A DNA stretch of 53,300 nucleotides from JBOHUC01 sp050733935. GTDB taxonomy: Bacteria > Eisenbacteria > RBG-16-71-46 > DASYSL01. The DNA is taken from NCBI GenBank assembly GCA_050733935.1, contig JBOHUC010000031.1:1-53300 (forward strand). Direction: 5' to 3'. The notes under the pieces were generated by a model. It had not been told where the DNA came from, did not search any database, and worked only from the letters and a program-made list of their open reading frames with translations. Position 1 is the stretch's first letter. Each line of letters starts with the position of its first letter. Position numbers and translations under genes: made by a program. Of this stretch, positions 25,348 to 33,772 are shown piece by piece.

Positions 25348-25676
25348 GGGTTCATCTTCTCCAGCAGTTGTTCGAGACGAGCGACATGCTTCGGCCAGAA
25401 GGCCCGGTAGTGCGCGATCCAGTCGATCAGCGGCTTCATCCCGCGCGGTTCCAACCGGTAGTACACGTGGCGCCCGTCACGGCGAGCATTCACCAGGCCG
25501 GCCCCTTTCAGTGTGGCGAGATGCTGGGACACCGCGGGCTGCGAGATGTCGAAACGCGCCGTGAGGTCCTTCACCGCCGCTTCGCCCCGCGTGAGCGACT
25601 CGAAGATCGCCCGGCGGCTCGGATCCGCCAACGCCTGGAAGATCCTGTCCCTGGTCACGGCCGCGCCCGGCTGCAT
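25344..25676 (-). CDS. ArsR-family transcriptional regulator
   Basis: A 110-residue winged-helix repressor: ALADPSRRAIFESLTRGEAAVKDLTARFDISQPAVSQHLATLKGAGLVNARRDGRHVYYRL. It lacks the metal-binding cysteines (ELCVCDL) of true ArsR, like the subgroup that pairs with AHSA1-type proteins. First gene of a five-gene operon. The ATG lies only 7 nt after the -10 box, so the mRNA would be leaderless; an inverted repeat within the promoter suggests autoregulation. Confidence 0.92.
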   Translation of the reverse strand: MQPGAAVTRDRIFQALADPSRRAIFESLTRGEAAVKDLTARFDISQPAVSQHLATLKGAGLVNARRDGRHVYYRLEPRGMKPLIDWIAHYRAFWPKHVARLEQLLEKMNP

Positions 25677-25682
25677 GGACGA

Positions 25683-25711
25683 TATATAAGCTACTACTTA
25701 TTGATTGTCAA
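25683..25711 (-). promoter_or_regulatory. Promoter and likely operator of the ArsR operon
   Basis: On the minus strand TTGACA (25711-25706), 17 bp, TATATA (25688-25683): a near-consensus sigma-70 promoter. The ATG begins at 25676, about where transcription should start. The inverted repeat ATAAG-N6-CTTAT (25686-25701) overlaps the spacer and -10 box and is a good candidate ArsR operator. Confidence 0.8.
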
Positions 25712-25781
25712 GCTCGAAAAATACGGCCACCCTCATCGCCGAGAGTGGCCGTTCAGGACCGTTGACGAGCGTGACTGCATC

Positions 25782-26537
25782 TCACCGATAGAGGGCCTTG
25801 AGGGCACCCCAGGTTGCCCGCTCGCTGGGAATTGCGGCTTCCACGATTCGCCACTCCGCGATGGTGCACGAAGCGGGCGCCGTCCCCAGGAGCTGGACGG
25901 TGAGCAACATGTAGTAGATCTGGCTCCAGTGCTGTGGGGCGACCAGGAACTCGGACCTCGGGAACGTCACGATCCCCGGAGCAGTCACCTCGCGAAAGAC
26001 CTGGGTGAACACGGCGCCACCACCGGGGGTGACTTGAAAGAAAGCACCAACGTGGATCCGCAGCGTCGCCCCGGGTGAAAGATCAGCAACTTCAACCTCG
26101 AACCGCTCCATCTCTTGCCCGTCGAAGATCCACGCGTCTCCGGGGCCGCCGAAGAGATCCACGAACAGCTGGGTCTCGTCCCCGAGCGTGTGATCGAGAT
26201 GGAGAACGCCGCTCGACGGATCGATGAACACTCTTGCATGGCCAGGCGTCCTCCCCACGGTTTCAAGCTGGACACCTCGACGCGGACTCACGACCGAGAG
26301 ACCATCCGTCTGCAGCACATTGTCCAACCACGGCCCCGAGGTCACGATAGTGCCGGGAGGACAGGCCTCACCGTCGCAAAGAGGCCCTACGAATAGAACC
26401 CGCTGGCCGGAAGCTGGCAGGAGCGGATGCGGTGGCAAGGGATCGCGAAACGTGTCGAGCACGACTGCCGACGCGTGGTCCGAGCACGCCGCCAGAGCCA
26501 TGGCCAAAATGAGGGTTCGTGCAGTCGCTGGACTCAT
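25782..26537 (-). CDS. Secreted or lipoprotein, unknown function
   Basis: A 251-residue protein. The ATG at 26537 is chosen because GGAGGG lies 6 nt upstream, within the extra codons of a longer frame. N-terminus MSPATARTLILAMALAAC is a signal peptide, with LAAC resembling a lipobox. The mature part is beta-rich (HARVFIDPSSGVLHLDHTL, MERFEVEVADLSPGATLRIHVG, YYMLLTVQLLG), like a carbohydrate-binding jelly-roll, but no family is recognised. It ends in WGALKALYR, a short aromatic-basic tail after a Ser/Thr-Glu-Arg stretch. It precedes no obvious terminator. Confidence 0.65.
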   Translation of the reverse strand: MSPATARTLILAMALAACSDHASAVVLDTFRDPLPPHPLLPASGQRVLFVGPLCDGEACPPGTIVTSGPWLDNVLQTDGLSVVSPRRGVQLETVGRTPGHARVFIDPSSGVLHLDHTLGDETQLFVDLFGGPGDAWIFDGQEMERFEVEVADLSPGATLRIHVGAFFQVTPGGGAVFTQVFREVTAPGIVTFPRSEFLVAPQHWSQIYYMLLTVQLLGTAPASCTIAEWRIVEAAIPSERATWGALKALYR

Positions 26538-26585
26538 CCCCTGCCCTCCGGTCACAACAACTGTACGCCCATCCGCCTCGCCGCC

Positions 26586-28880
26586 TCACCTCACGACGGC
26601 GGCGCGCATCGAAAAGTGCTGCGACCCGCGCGAGAGTCGTAAGAGGTAGATGCCGGTCGGGAGTTTTCCTGCCGGGGCCAGAAGGACACGATGCTCGCCC
26701 GCACCCAGGGATCCCACGGCTCGAGATTCCAGCCGTCGCCCCGCAACATCGAAGAGCTCGAGCTGCGCGGGCGCCGCGTCCGGCAGCCTGAAGACCACGA
26801 TCAGGTCGCCGCGAGTCGGGTGGGGACGGGGACCGACGAGCACGAGGCCGGTGCTCGGCAACGGATCGACACCCACGGCCCCGGGCGGCGCGAAGGACCA
26901 GGTGCCGCTTGCGCCGTAGCCTCCGGAGACGAGCATTCTCTCGTGCACCGGGTCGTAGGCGGCCGCGTGTTGAAAGGGACGCCCGGGCGAAGGCCCATAC
27001 GGAATGAACTTTGTCCACGTGGGCGAGCCCCCCAGCGAGAGCGCCCAAACCTCGTCGACGGTGCCCCCGCTCGCGAACCCACCGCCCACGAGCATCCGAT
27101 GCCCCACCGGATCGTAGACGGCGACGTGTCCATAGCGTGGTGAAGGCGGAATCCCTCCAGGCGAGATCTCGCTCCACTTGGGCGGGTCGTCGAGAGTGAG
27201 ATCCCACACGTCGTTCATCATTCCCGTGTCGGTCAAACCACCGAACACCACCATTCGATGACCCACCGGGTCGTACACGGCGGTATGTCCTTCGCGAGGC
27301 GCAGGCGGGGTTCCGTCGGGAAGTAGAGGGGACCATCCGGGCGGCGACGACAGGCTGAGCTGCCACGCATCGTTGAAGTAGTCGGGCGGACCCGTAAGCC
27401 CGCCTGACGAACCACCGAACACGATCATGCGGTCCCCTACCGGATCGATGACCGCTGTGTGCTCGTAGCGCGGTGGCGGAGGCAAACCCGTCGGGGTGAG
27501 CTCGTTCCACGCAGGGCTCGGGCTGAAATCGAGCGACCAATGATCGTTACGCACGGGAGAGAACCCGTAGACTTCGTCGCCCCCGAACATGAGCATGCGA
27601 TCCCGAATCGCGTCGAAGACCGCGGTGTGTCCATGTCTCGGAGAAGGCCCGCCCACGGGGACGAACTCCCATGCGCCTTCTTCGGGATCGAGGGACCAGA
27701 CGAAGTCGATGGGAGCGGCATCAATGATCCCTTTGACCAGGCCACCGAAGATCACCAGGCGACTCCGCACGGGATCGAACACCGCGCTGTGACTCGTGAT
27801 GGCACCGGGTCCGCCGGACCTGATGTTGGTCCACGCGCCGGGAGGCGCGAGCGGCAGGACGAGGGTGTCACTCAAGAAAACGATGGAGTGATGGCTCCCG
27901 CCCACGAGGACCAGGCGGGCGCGCACGGGGTCGTAGATCGCCCCCGCGGCATGCCTCAGCGGATTGTTGTCGCCCAGGAATGTCCACTGGTTGGTCTGGA
28001 GGTTGAGCTGCCAGAGATCGAAGTAGGTGAAGAATGACGCCGCCTGTGATCCACCCTGGAGAAACATGCGATCGCCATTGGGATCGTAGATCGCGGTGGA
28101 GCGCGAACGCGGCTCGGGTCCGGAGCCGCTCGGCACGATCAATGTCCAGGCCGGAGAGGTCCCAAGCGCGAGAGCCCACGTGTCGCCCAGAACCTGGTGG
28201 AGCTGCCCCTGATCCCCTCCGAACAGGACCAGCCGGTCGCGGGGCGGATCGTAGATCGCCACTTGACGCGTGCGCGGGGGCAGCGGCGTCCCGGACGGGG
28301 CGATCGCAGACCACGTGGGACTTCCGCCGAGCGAAAGCTGCCACACGTCGCCGAGGACGCCACCGGCGCCGAGGCCTGCGACGACGAGCATTCGGTGGCG
28401 CAGCGGATCGTAGATCGCGGAGTGTCCGCCGCGCGCCGCGGGAGGGCTGCCGCCCGGCGTCAATTGCGTCCACTGGGGAGTGCCCGCGAGCGTGAGTTCC
28501 CAGACGTCCCCGCGTGGCGCGCCGTCGTGGCCTCCGAACACCAGCATCCGATCGCCGACCGGATCGTAAATTGCCGAGTGAGCTTCACGCGGACTCGGCG
28601 GTACCCCCATCGGACTCAGGTGAGTCCACCTCGGAGTGCCCGTCAGAGGAAGCGACCAGACGTCGTTCCGCAACAGGCCGTCCGAGCCTCCGAACAGAAT
28701 CAGGCGGTCCCGCGGTGGGTCGTAGATGACGGTGTGAGCGACCCGGCAGGGAGGCGCAAGCTCGGTCCACGCGCCGCCGGCTGCGCGCGACGGTTCGGCC
28801 TGCGTGACGAGCGCGCTGAGTGCCAGGGTCCAGACGAAACACACGAATTGTGTGCGGCGGAGGGCGGGAGAGATTTTCAT
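26586..28880 (-). CDS. Secreted kelch-repeat protein with FlgD-type sorting domain
   Basis: A 764-residue protein from the ATG at 28880, with signal peptide MKISPALRRTQFVCFVWTLALSALVTQA. Twelve kelch-like repeats of about 52 residues fill residues 35-670; each has AxYDPxxDRMxxFGG and a W-containing strand (for example AIYDPVGDRMLVFGG, AVYDPVGHRMVVFGG). Twelve repeats suggest two six-bladed propellers. The last 85 residues form the Ig-like tail (LFDVAGRRLESRAVG, PTGIYLLRLSRG). Probably a surface-exposed binding scaffold. It lies 48 bp upstream of the preceding gene on the same strand. Confidence 0.88.
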   Translation of the reverse strand: MKISPALRRTQFVCFVWTLALSALVTQAEPSRAAGGAWTELAPPCRVAHTVIYDPPRDRLILFGGSDGLLRNDVWSLPLTGTPRWTHLSPMGVPPSPREAHSAIYDPVGDRMLVFGGHDGAPRGDVWELTLAGTPQWTQLTPGGSPPAARGGHSAIYDPLRHRMLVVAGLGAGGVLGDVWQLSLGGSPTWSAIAPSGTPLPPRTRQVAIYDPPRDRLVLFGGDQGQLHQVLGDTWALALGTSPAWTLIVPSGSGPEPRSRSTAIYDPNGDRMFLQGGSQAASFFTYFDLWQLNLQTNQWTFLGDNNPLRHAAGAIYDPVRARLVLVGGSHHSIVFLSDTLVLPLAPPGAWTNIRSGGPGAITSHSAVFDPVRSRLVIFGGLVKGIIDAAPIDFVWSLDPEEGAWEFVPVGGPSPRHGHTAVFDAIRDRMLMFGGDEVYGFSPVRNDHWSLDFSPSPAWNELTPTGLPPPPRYEHTAVIDPVGDRMIVFGGSSGGLTGPPDYFNDAWQLSLSSPPGWSPLLPDGTPPAPREGHTAVYDPVGHRMVVFGGLTDTGMMNDVWDLTLDDPPKWSEISPGGIPPSPRYGHVAVYDPVGHRMLVGGGFASGGTVDEVWALSLGGSPTWTKFIPYGPSPGRPFQHAAAYDPVHERMLVSGGYGASGTWSFAPPGAVGVDPLPSTGLVLVGPRPHPTRGDLIVVFRLPDAAPAQLELFDVAGRRLESRAVGSLGAGEHRVLLAPAGKLPTGIYLLRLSRGSQHFSMRAAVVR

Positions 28881-29004
28881 GACAAGCCTCGCGCGGCTGG
28901 TTCCAATGAGGGCGAGCAAAAGGCTAGACCTGATCGGAACCGGGAGCAAGAAGGATCGACCGCACCGGGCTCCTTCGCCGGGTCTCCGCACTACTTGAAA
29001 CGCC

Positions 29005-29031
29005 GAAGCCCCAGGCATTACCCAGGGCTTC
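29005..29031 (-). terminator. Hairpin downstream of the Rieske gene
   Basis: GAAGCCC (29005-29011) pairs with GGGCTTC (29025-29031), loop 13 nt with further possible pairs. It lies about 60 bp after the stop of the Rieske gene; only a short T-stretch follows. Confidence 0.5.
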
Positions 29032-29089
29032 AGACGGAAACCGTAGCAACAGCTACTTGACGCGATCCTCGCCGAGGAGCGGGGTCGAA

Positions 29090-29392
29090 TTAGGAGCCTT
29101 TGATTCGCCCGACGGCGCCCTCGACTACGACTGTGTATGTCTTGAGCGGCTCTGTCGCCGGTCCTCGCAGAACTGCGCCGGTCGAGACGTCGAATTGCGA
29201 GCCGTGCCAGGGGCAGGTCACGGTCGAACCCTCGAGCTCACCCTCGCTCAGCGGGCCTTGCCTGTGCGTGCACTCGTTCTGCGTGGCGCACAGTTTGCCG
29301 TCGACGTTGAACACGGCGACATTCCCGACTAACAAGACGGACCCGGGCGGCACGTCACTCAGGCGGAACTCGTCGCCTTTCACCTGAGTCAT
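29090..29392 (-). CDS. Rieske [2Fe-2S] ferredoxin
   Basis: A 100-residue stand-alone Rieske protein: cluster ligands in CTHRQGPL (Cys, His) and CPWHGSQF (Cys, His), with strands FRLSDVPPGSVLLVGNVAVFNVDGKLCAT before and GAVLRGPATEPLKTYTV after. This matches the soluble ferredoxin of ring-hydroxylating dioxygenases or NirD-type proteins. AGGAG precedes the ATG. No dioxygenase is nearby, so its partner is not evident. Confidence 0.93.
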   Translation of the reverse strand: MTQVKGDEFRLSDVPPGSVLLVGNVAVFNVDGKLCATQNECTHRQGPLSEGELEGSTVTCPWHGSQFDVSTGAVLRGPATEPLKTYTVVVEGAVGRIKGS

Positions 29393-29464
29393 TGTTCTCT
29401 CCTTTCTCGGTGTTGCAATTGGCTGGTTAGCGGATCGTGGACGTCTTGAGAATCTATCGAACCG

Positions 29465-30325
29465 CTAAGACACGGCCGCCGCTTTCCGCACGGCAGCTGT
29501 CGTGGATTGGTTCACGGCCCAGGCCAGTGCCAGGTCTGCGATCGACTGCCAGTCCTCCAATCCCACCATGAAGTGTGGGCGGTCGGCGAACTCGACGTAG
29601 TGTGTGGTCGCCCCGGATTCCTGCTGATGCTTGTGGTTGGACTTGTTCACTGCCGGTGGATTGACGTGGTCCTCGCCGCCGGCAATGAACAGAAGCGGCG
29701 CGCGGTCGGCCTTCTTGAAATCCACCTTCGCCGGAGAATTGGGGGAAAAGTTCGCGAGCGCGCCGTCCCAGACGATGCCGCCCGGTGCCGGAATCGCGTA
29801 GCGGTCGTACAGCGGCTTCGATTCCTCTTCGGTGAGAGTGTTCGTAAAGGCGTAGTGAAACTGCTTGAGTGTGAGCCCCACAGCCTGGTGGCGGTGCCGT
29901 GGGTCGTCGAGAACTGGGAACAGGGAAATGATCTGAGGTAGTGGAACCACCTTGATCCCTTTGACCACCGCCGAATTGAGGCACACGCCGGCCGAGCCGA
30001 CGCCTCGATCGAGCAGCAGCTGCGTGACTGTCCCACCGAACGAGTGGCCGATGATGATGGGCGGCTTGTCCAGCTTGCGAATGATCGCCTCGTAGTGGTC
30101 AGCGATCTCCGTGATCCCCACCTTTTCGATTCGGGAGGGGTCTGCCCGCAGCGCTTCGACCTCGACCTCGAAGCCCGGGTAGGTCGGAGCAATCACCCGG
30201 AAGCCGCGTCCCTCGTACCGGGGGATCCAGTGCTCCCAGCTGCGGGAAGTAAGCCAAAGGCCGTGGATAAGGACGACGGTGTTGGTGACGTTAGACCTGT
30301 CGTTGCCGGTAGACCTGTTCTCCAT
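29465..30325 (-). CDS. Alpha/beta hydrolase
   Basis: A 286-residue cytoplasmic hydrolase. The ATG at 30325 (MENRSTGNDRSNVTN) has GAGAGGAAG about 10 nt upstream. Motifs: oxyanion HGLWLTSRSWEHW (residues about 18-30), nucleophile Ser in IIIGHSFGGTV, acid Asp in FIAGGEDHVNPP, and His in FADRPHFMVG. Closely resembles family members annotated as hydrolase or lysophospholipase-like. Length normal. The 366-bp region upstream contains its promoter. Confidence 0.9.
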   Translation of the reverse strand: MENRSTGNDRSNVTNTVVLIHGLWLTSRSWEHWIPRYEGRGFRVIAPTYPGFEVEVEALRADPSRIEKVGITEIADHYEAIIRKLDKPPIIIGHSFGGTVTQLLLDRGVGSAGVCLNSAVVKGIKVVPLPQIISLFPVLDDPRHRHQAVGLTLKQFHYAFTNTLTEEESKPLYDRYAIPAPGGIVWDGALANFSPNSPAKVDFKKADRAPLLFIAGGEDHVNPPAVNKSNHKHQQESGATTHYVEFADRPHFMVGLEDWQSIADLALAWAVNQSTTAAVRKAAAVS

Positions 30326-30692
30326 GACTCTCACTTCCTCTCGTCTCTCTGGTCGTGTTTGTGTGGTTGGCAGACTGTGGTTGTTGAATGGGTCGCCCGC
30401 ATGAACGTTGCAAGCATCGCCAGGGTATCGGGGCCAGGGGCACGGGGCAGGGCGTCTCGTCGCCAAGGTGGGGAGTGAACTCGTGGCGACGCGTGGTACC
30501 TGGCGAGAGTCGAGAGGGGTGAGTGGGGGCAAATCGATTGCCATCCGGCCCCTGTCGCGCCTGGGGCCCGTCCGTGGCCATCTCGATGCTTACTCCCCGT
30601 AACTCGGACCGTCAACGCTGTGATTTGGAGCCCGAATCGCCCTCCCGACCCAAAGGTCACGGATCCGCCCTTGCACGGGTTCAGGGTGCGAC
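30326..30692. other. Intergenic region, nothing recognised
   Basis: 367 bp between the hydrolase start and the FMN-reductase stop, both on the minus strand. No convincing ORF, hairpin terminator or RNA gene. The sequence is slightly less GC-rich than its surroundings. Confidence 0.5.
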
Positions 30693-31265
30693 TCACCTGT
30701 TCAGTTGGAGCACGGTGTAGACACGCATTATGAATCCTTGGAACTCACTCATGAACCCTCCCAAGAACTTGGCTGTCGGCGGGTCGGTGACCTCCCCGTC
30801 GTCGGAGATGAGGCCACGCTCGAATTGGATGTAGGCCTCGATGGAGTTCATGAGTGGCGCGTTGCAGAAGGCCAGGATGCTGCGTAGATGTGACTGAGCG
30901 ATGGCGGTGCCGATCTTCCCCGGCGACGTTCCGATGATCGCCACGGGCTTTCGAGCAAACGAGTTCTGGCCAAAGGGGCGGCTCGCCCAGTCGATCGCGT
31001 TCTTGAGCCCGCCCGGGATCGAGCGGTTGTACTCGGGCGTGACGAAGAGCACGGCGTCGACGGCGGCGATCGAGTCCTTGAAAGCGCGAGCCACCGGTGG
31101 GTAGTCGGCGTCGTAGTCGTAGCTGTACAGCGGGAGCATGTCGAAGCGGACCTCGTTGAGGGACAACTCACTCGGCGCCAACCGCACCAGTGCCCTGGCA
31201 AGTTTCCGGTTGATCGAGTCTTTCGCGAGACTTCCCACGATGTAGCCGACCTTGAATGCGCTCAT
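30693..31265 (-). CDS. NADPH-dependent FMN reductase
   Basis: A 190-residue flavodoxin-like flavoprotein (FMN_red family; ChrR/azoreductase type). FMN-phosphate loop GSLAKDSINRKLARAL (residues about 11-26), LPLYSYDYDADYPPVARAFKD, then FVTPEYNRSIPGGLKNAIDWASRP with the family-typical PEYN...GxLKNAIDW. It reduces FMN, quinones or azo compounds with NAD(P)H. GGAGG lies 6 nt before the ATG. Confidence 0.94.
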   Translation of the reverse strand: MSAFKVGYIVGSLAKDSINRKLARALVRLAPSELSLNEVRFDMLPLYSYDYDADYPPVARAFKDSIAAVDAVLFVTPEYNRSIPGGLKNAIDWASRPFGQNSFARKPVAIIGTSPGKIGTAIAQSHLRSILAFCNAPLMNSIEAYIQFERGLISDDGEVTDPPTAKFLGGFMSEFQGFIMRVYTVLQLNR

Positions 31266-31403
31266 CGGGATCCTCCTTGGACTGTGGCATCCGGGCTATC
31301 CGGGCCAGTGTGTTCCCAACCCAACATGTGGCTGATACCATGTGCGACGGTTTCCGTGCGTTCGGCATGGCCGGTCTCTTGAGCTCGTAATCCGAGTCTG
31401 CAT

Positions 31404-32174
31404 ATGCCCACGAGTGCTGATGAAGTCTGGGCTGCCTTGGCATGGGGCGCCGTGTCCTCCGTTGGGCTGCTCATCGGCGCGATCGCCGGCTCATTCTCAC
31501 GAATGCCGCACCGGGCGATTGCGATGTCCATGTCGATCGGCGCGGGACTGCTGCTTGCCGGCGTGTCCCTCAAAGTGGCCGCGGACGCAATCCGGATCGC
31601 CGGGCCCGTGGCAGCGGCGCTGTCCCTGCTGCTTGGGGCGGCCGTGTTCAGCGCGAGCAACGCGCTTCTCGCGCAGTTTGGTGCCGCTCACCGCAAACGA
31701 TGCGGCGATTGTGTTCAGCAGCCGGCCGAGTCGCAGCAGCCTGGCAGCGGGGCCGCCATCGCGCTCGGCACCGCGCTTGACGCGGTCCCCGAGGCGATGG
31801 TGTTGGGAATCGCTCTGCGGGATCCTGTCGTCCCCCTCGCGCTGGTGATCGCTTTCTCAGTGGGCAACCTTCCCGAAGCTTTGTCGAGCGCAACGGGGAT
31901 GCGGGCTGCCGGCCGTAGTTACACCTACCTCTTTCGACTCTGGAGTGCGGTCGCCATCGGGGCAGTGGCAGCAATCGCGGCGGGGTATGTTGGGTTCGGT
32001 TCCCTCGGTGAAGCGTGGCCACCGCGCTTGCTGGCATTTGGAGCAGGAGCCCTGCTCGCGATGGCTGCGGAAACGATGATTCCCGAGGCCTTCCACAACA
32101 GCCCGCGTTTCTCGGGCTTGCTCGCCGCGATCGGTTTCGGCCTCCTCCTGCTTGTAGACGTTACGACGCGTTAG
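31404..32174 (+). CDS. ZIP-family metal transporter-like membrane protein
   Basis: A 256-residue membrane protein with eight hydrophobic segments. Segment IV (IALGTALDAVPEAMVLGIALRDP) and segment V (LVIAFSVGNLPEALSSATGMRAAG) match the metal-binding helices of ZIP proteins, but the canonical HNxPEG is DAVPEA here and the second is GNLPEA. Histidine ligands are thus replaced, so metal selectivity may differ or be lost. The 3' end overlaps the convergent DUF6510 gene by 14 bp. No clear ribosome site. Confidence 0.78.
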   Translation: MPTSADEVWAALAWGAVSSVGLLIGAIAGSFSRMPHRAIAMSMSIGAGLLLAGVSLKVAADAIRIAGPVAAALSLLLGAAVFSASNALLAQFGAAHRKRCGDCVQQPAESQQPGSGAAIALGTALDAVPEAMVLGIALRDPVVPLALVIAFSVGNLPEALSSATGMRAAGRSYTYLFRLWSAVAIGAVAAIAAGYVGFGSLGEAWPPRLLAFGAGALLAMAAETMIPEAFHNSPRFSGLLAAIGFGLLLLVDVTTR

Positions 32175-32430
32175 GCCAGGCCGAGATCTCGAGCTCGCTC
32201 AGCCCGTTCATGTCGACGCACATCATCTCGTGCACGGCGACCAACACCATCAAGATCTCGTGGCAGACTCGGCAGCGAACGACGACGCCCGGGCCGCCGA
32301 GATAGACCTCGCACTCGGCCAGCGGGCCGCGCGCCCCGCAGCGTCTGCACTTCGCTTGCGCCATCGTCATCTCGCCGCCGAATACGTGGTACAGCATTCC
32401 GCCGATCGCGTTGCCGTCGAGCGATTCCAT
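32161..32430 (-). CDS. DUF6510-family small zinc-ribbon protein
   Basis: An 89-residue protein starting at ATG 32430 with GGGAGG 6 nt upstream. Two CxxC knuckles (CRRCGARGPLAECEVY and VVRCRVCHEILM) form a zinc-ribbon. Its start overlaps the ferredoxin-reductase stop (TGATG). This protein is regularly the third gene after a sulfite-oxidase-like and a ferredoxin-reductase-like gene, especially in Actinobacteria. Its function is unknown; a role in assembling the Moco enzyme or electron transfer is inference. Confidence 0.85.
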   Translation of the reverse strand: MESLDGNAIGGMLYHVFGGEMTMAQAKCRRCGARGPLAECEVYLGGPGVVVRCRVCHEILMVLVAVHEMMCVDMNGLSELEISAWPNAS

Positions 32431-33161
32431 CAGCGTCCTCCCGTCGCACCGAACCGCTCGGTCTTGATGCGTCCCGGCGCGTAGCCAACCTCGACCAGGC
32501 CGGCCGCGACGGACTCCACGAAGCTCGTCGGACCGCAGACGAACGCCAGCGGCGCGTCTTCGGGCGGCCAGGCGACCTCGCGCAGAAGACTGATGTCGAC
32601 CCGGCGCGCGTATCCCGTCCATCCGGGCGGCTGCGCGCGCGTTAGCGTGTGGACGACCTCATCCCCGTCGAGCTCCGCGCGGTAGATGACGTCCTCGAGA
32701 GTGCGCGAGGAATAGAGCAGTCGCGCTCTCACGTCGCTCATGCTGTTGCGCCGGTGGCGCAGGATTGCCCGCATCGGGGCGACGCCGGAGCCACCAGCTG
32801 CGAGAAACAGTGGGCCACCGTCGTCCGGACGCCAGATGAAATAGCCGCCGATCGGGCCGCGGACCTCGAACTTGTCGCCCCGCCGCACGACCTCCGTAAG
32901 GTACGGCGAAACCTCCCCATCCTCGAGCCGCTCGACGGTGATCGTCGGCGGCTCTCCGGGGGCGGAGGCGAGCGAGTACGCGCGCTCGGCGCGGTAACCG
33001 TCCTCGGCCGTCAACCGGACGTCGACGTGCTGACCCGCGAGGTGGCCTGGCCAGCCCGGGACTTCGAGCGTGAGCGTGCGCACGCGCGGCGTCTCGTCGA
33101 CGACCGCCGTCACGGTCGCGACGCTCCAGGTCAGTCTCCCGAGTACCGCTGTTCCCGCCAT
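32430..33161 (-). CDS. FAD-dependent ferredoxin/flavin reductase
   Basis: A 243-residue FNR-family protein: FAD-binding barrel (ERAYSLASAPGE, the RxYSxxS motif), GPIGGYFIWRPDDGGPLFLAAGGSGVAPMRAIL for NAD(P) binding, and C-terminal FVCGPTSFVESVAAGL. No iron-sulfur domain is attached. It overlaps the upstream molybdoenzyme gene by 31 bp and the downstream DUF6510 gene by one base, so the three form a tight operon. It probably passes electrons between NAD(P)H and the molybdopterin enzyme. Confidence 0.92.
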   Translation of the reverse strand: MAGTAVLGRLTWSVATVTAVVDETPRVRTLTLEVPGWPGHLAGQHVDVRLTAEDGYRAERAYSLASAPGEPPTITVERLEDGEVSPYLTEVVRRGDKFEVRGPIGGYFIWRPDDGGPLFLAAGGSGVAPMRAILRHRRNSMSDVRARLLYSSRTLEDVIYRAELDGDEVVHTLTRAQPPGWTGYARRVDISLLREVAWPPEDAPLAFVCGPTSFVESVAAGLVEVGYAPGRIKTERFGATGGR

Positions 33162-33736
33162 GGGTCACCGTAGTTGTGGTAGCCATACTGTTCCCAGAAA
33201 CCCGGCTCGTCCTGGTCGAGCAGGCGGAGCCCGCGCACCCACTTGGCGCTCTTCCAGAAGTAGAGATGTGGGACGAGCAGCCGCGCCGGGCCGCCGTGCT
33301 CGGGGTCGAGGGGCTTCCCCTCATAGGCGTGGACCACCCATGCCTTCCCGCCGGTCACGTCCGCGAGCGGCAGGTTGGTTGTGTAGCCGCCGTCGCAGAA
33401 CGCGACCACGTAGCCGGCCTTGTGGTCCACGCCGTCGAGGAGCGTGTCGACCGACACGCCCTCCCAGTTCGTGTCGAGCTTCGACCAGCGGGTCACGCAG
33501 TGGATGTCGGCCATGACCGGCTCGCTTGGGAGGGCGCGAAACTCCTCCCACGTCCACCTCCGGCCCGTGCCGCCTTTCTCGATCGAGAAGGTCCACCGGT
33601 CGAGAGGCGTGTGCGGTGTCGGTCCGGCTGAGAGTACCGGGAAATCCCGAGTCACGTGCTGGCCGGGAGGTACGCGAGTCGAGTCGACTTTCGCGTCCTG
33701 TCGCCGACCGCCAAACCCACGAGAAATGAGGCTCAT
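33131..33736 (-). CDS. Sulfite-oxidase-like molybdopterin oxidoreductase
   Basis: A 201-residue protein with an Oxidored_molyb domain: FSIEKGGTGRRWTWEEFRALP, then the Mo-ligand Cys in ADIHCVTRWSKLDTNWEGV, SVDTLLDG, and HGGPARLLVPHLYFWKSAKWVRGLRLLDQDEPGFWE. No Tat leader, so it is cytoplasmic, unlike the YedY/MsrP type. AGGAG lies 6 nt upstream of the ATG. First gene of the operon with the FAD reductase and DUF6510. The oxidised or reduced substrate is unknown. Confidence 0.93.
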   Translation of the reverse strand: MSLISRGFGGRRQDAKVDSTRVPPGQHVTRDFPVLSAGPTPHTPLDRWTFSIEKGGTGRRWTWEEFRALPSEPVMADIHCVTRWSKLDTNWEGVSVDTLLDGVDHKAGYVVAFCDGGYTTNLPLADVTGGKAWVVHAYEGKPLDPEHGGPARLLVPHLYFWKSAKWVRGLRLLDQDEPGFWEQYGYHNYGDPWREQRYSGD

Positions 33737-33772
33737 ATCGGTCTCCTAACGGTGGATCGCGTTCGGCACGAT

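Noticed and set aside
30618..30650. T-arm-like sequence resembling a tRNA 3' end
   Set aside because: No acceptor stem or anticodon arm can be drawn; chance similarity.
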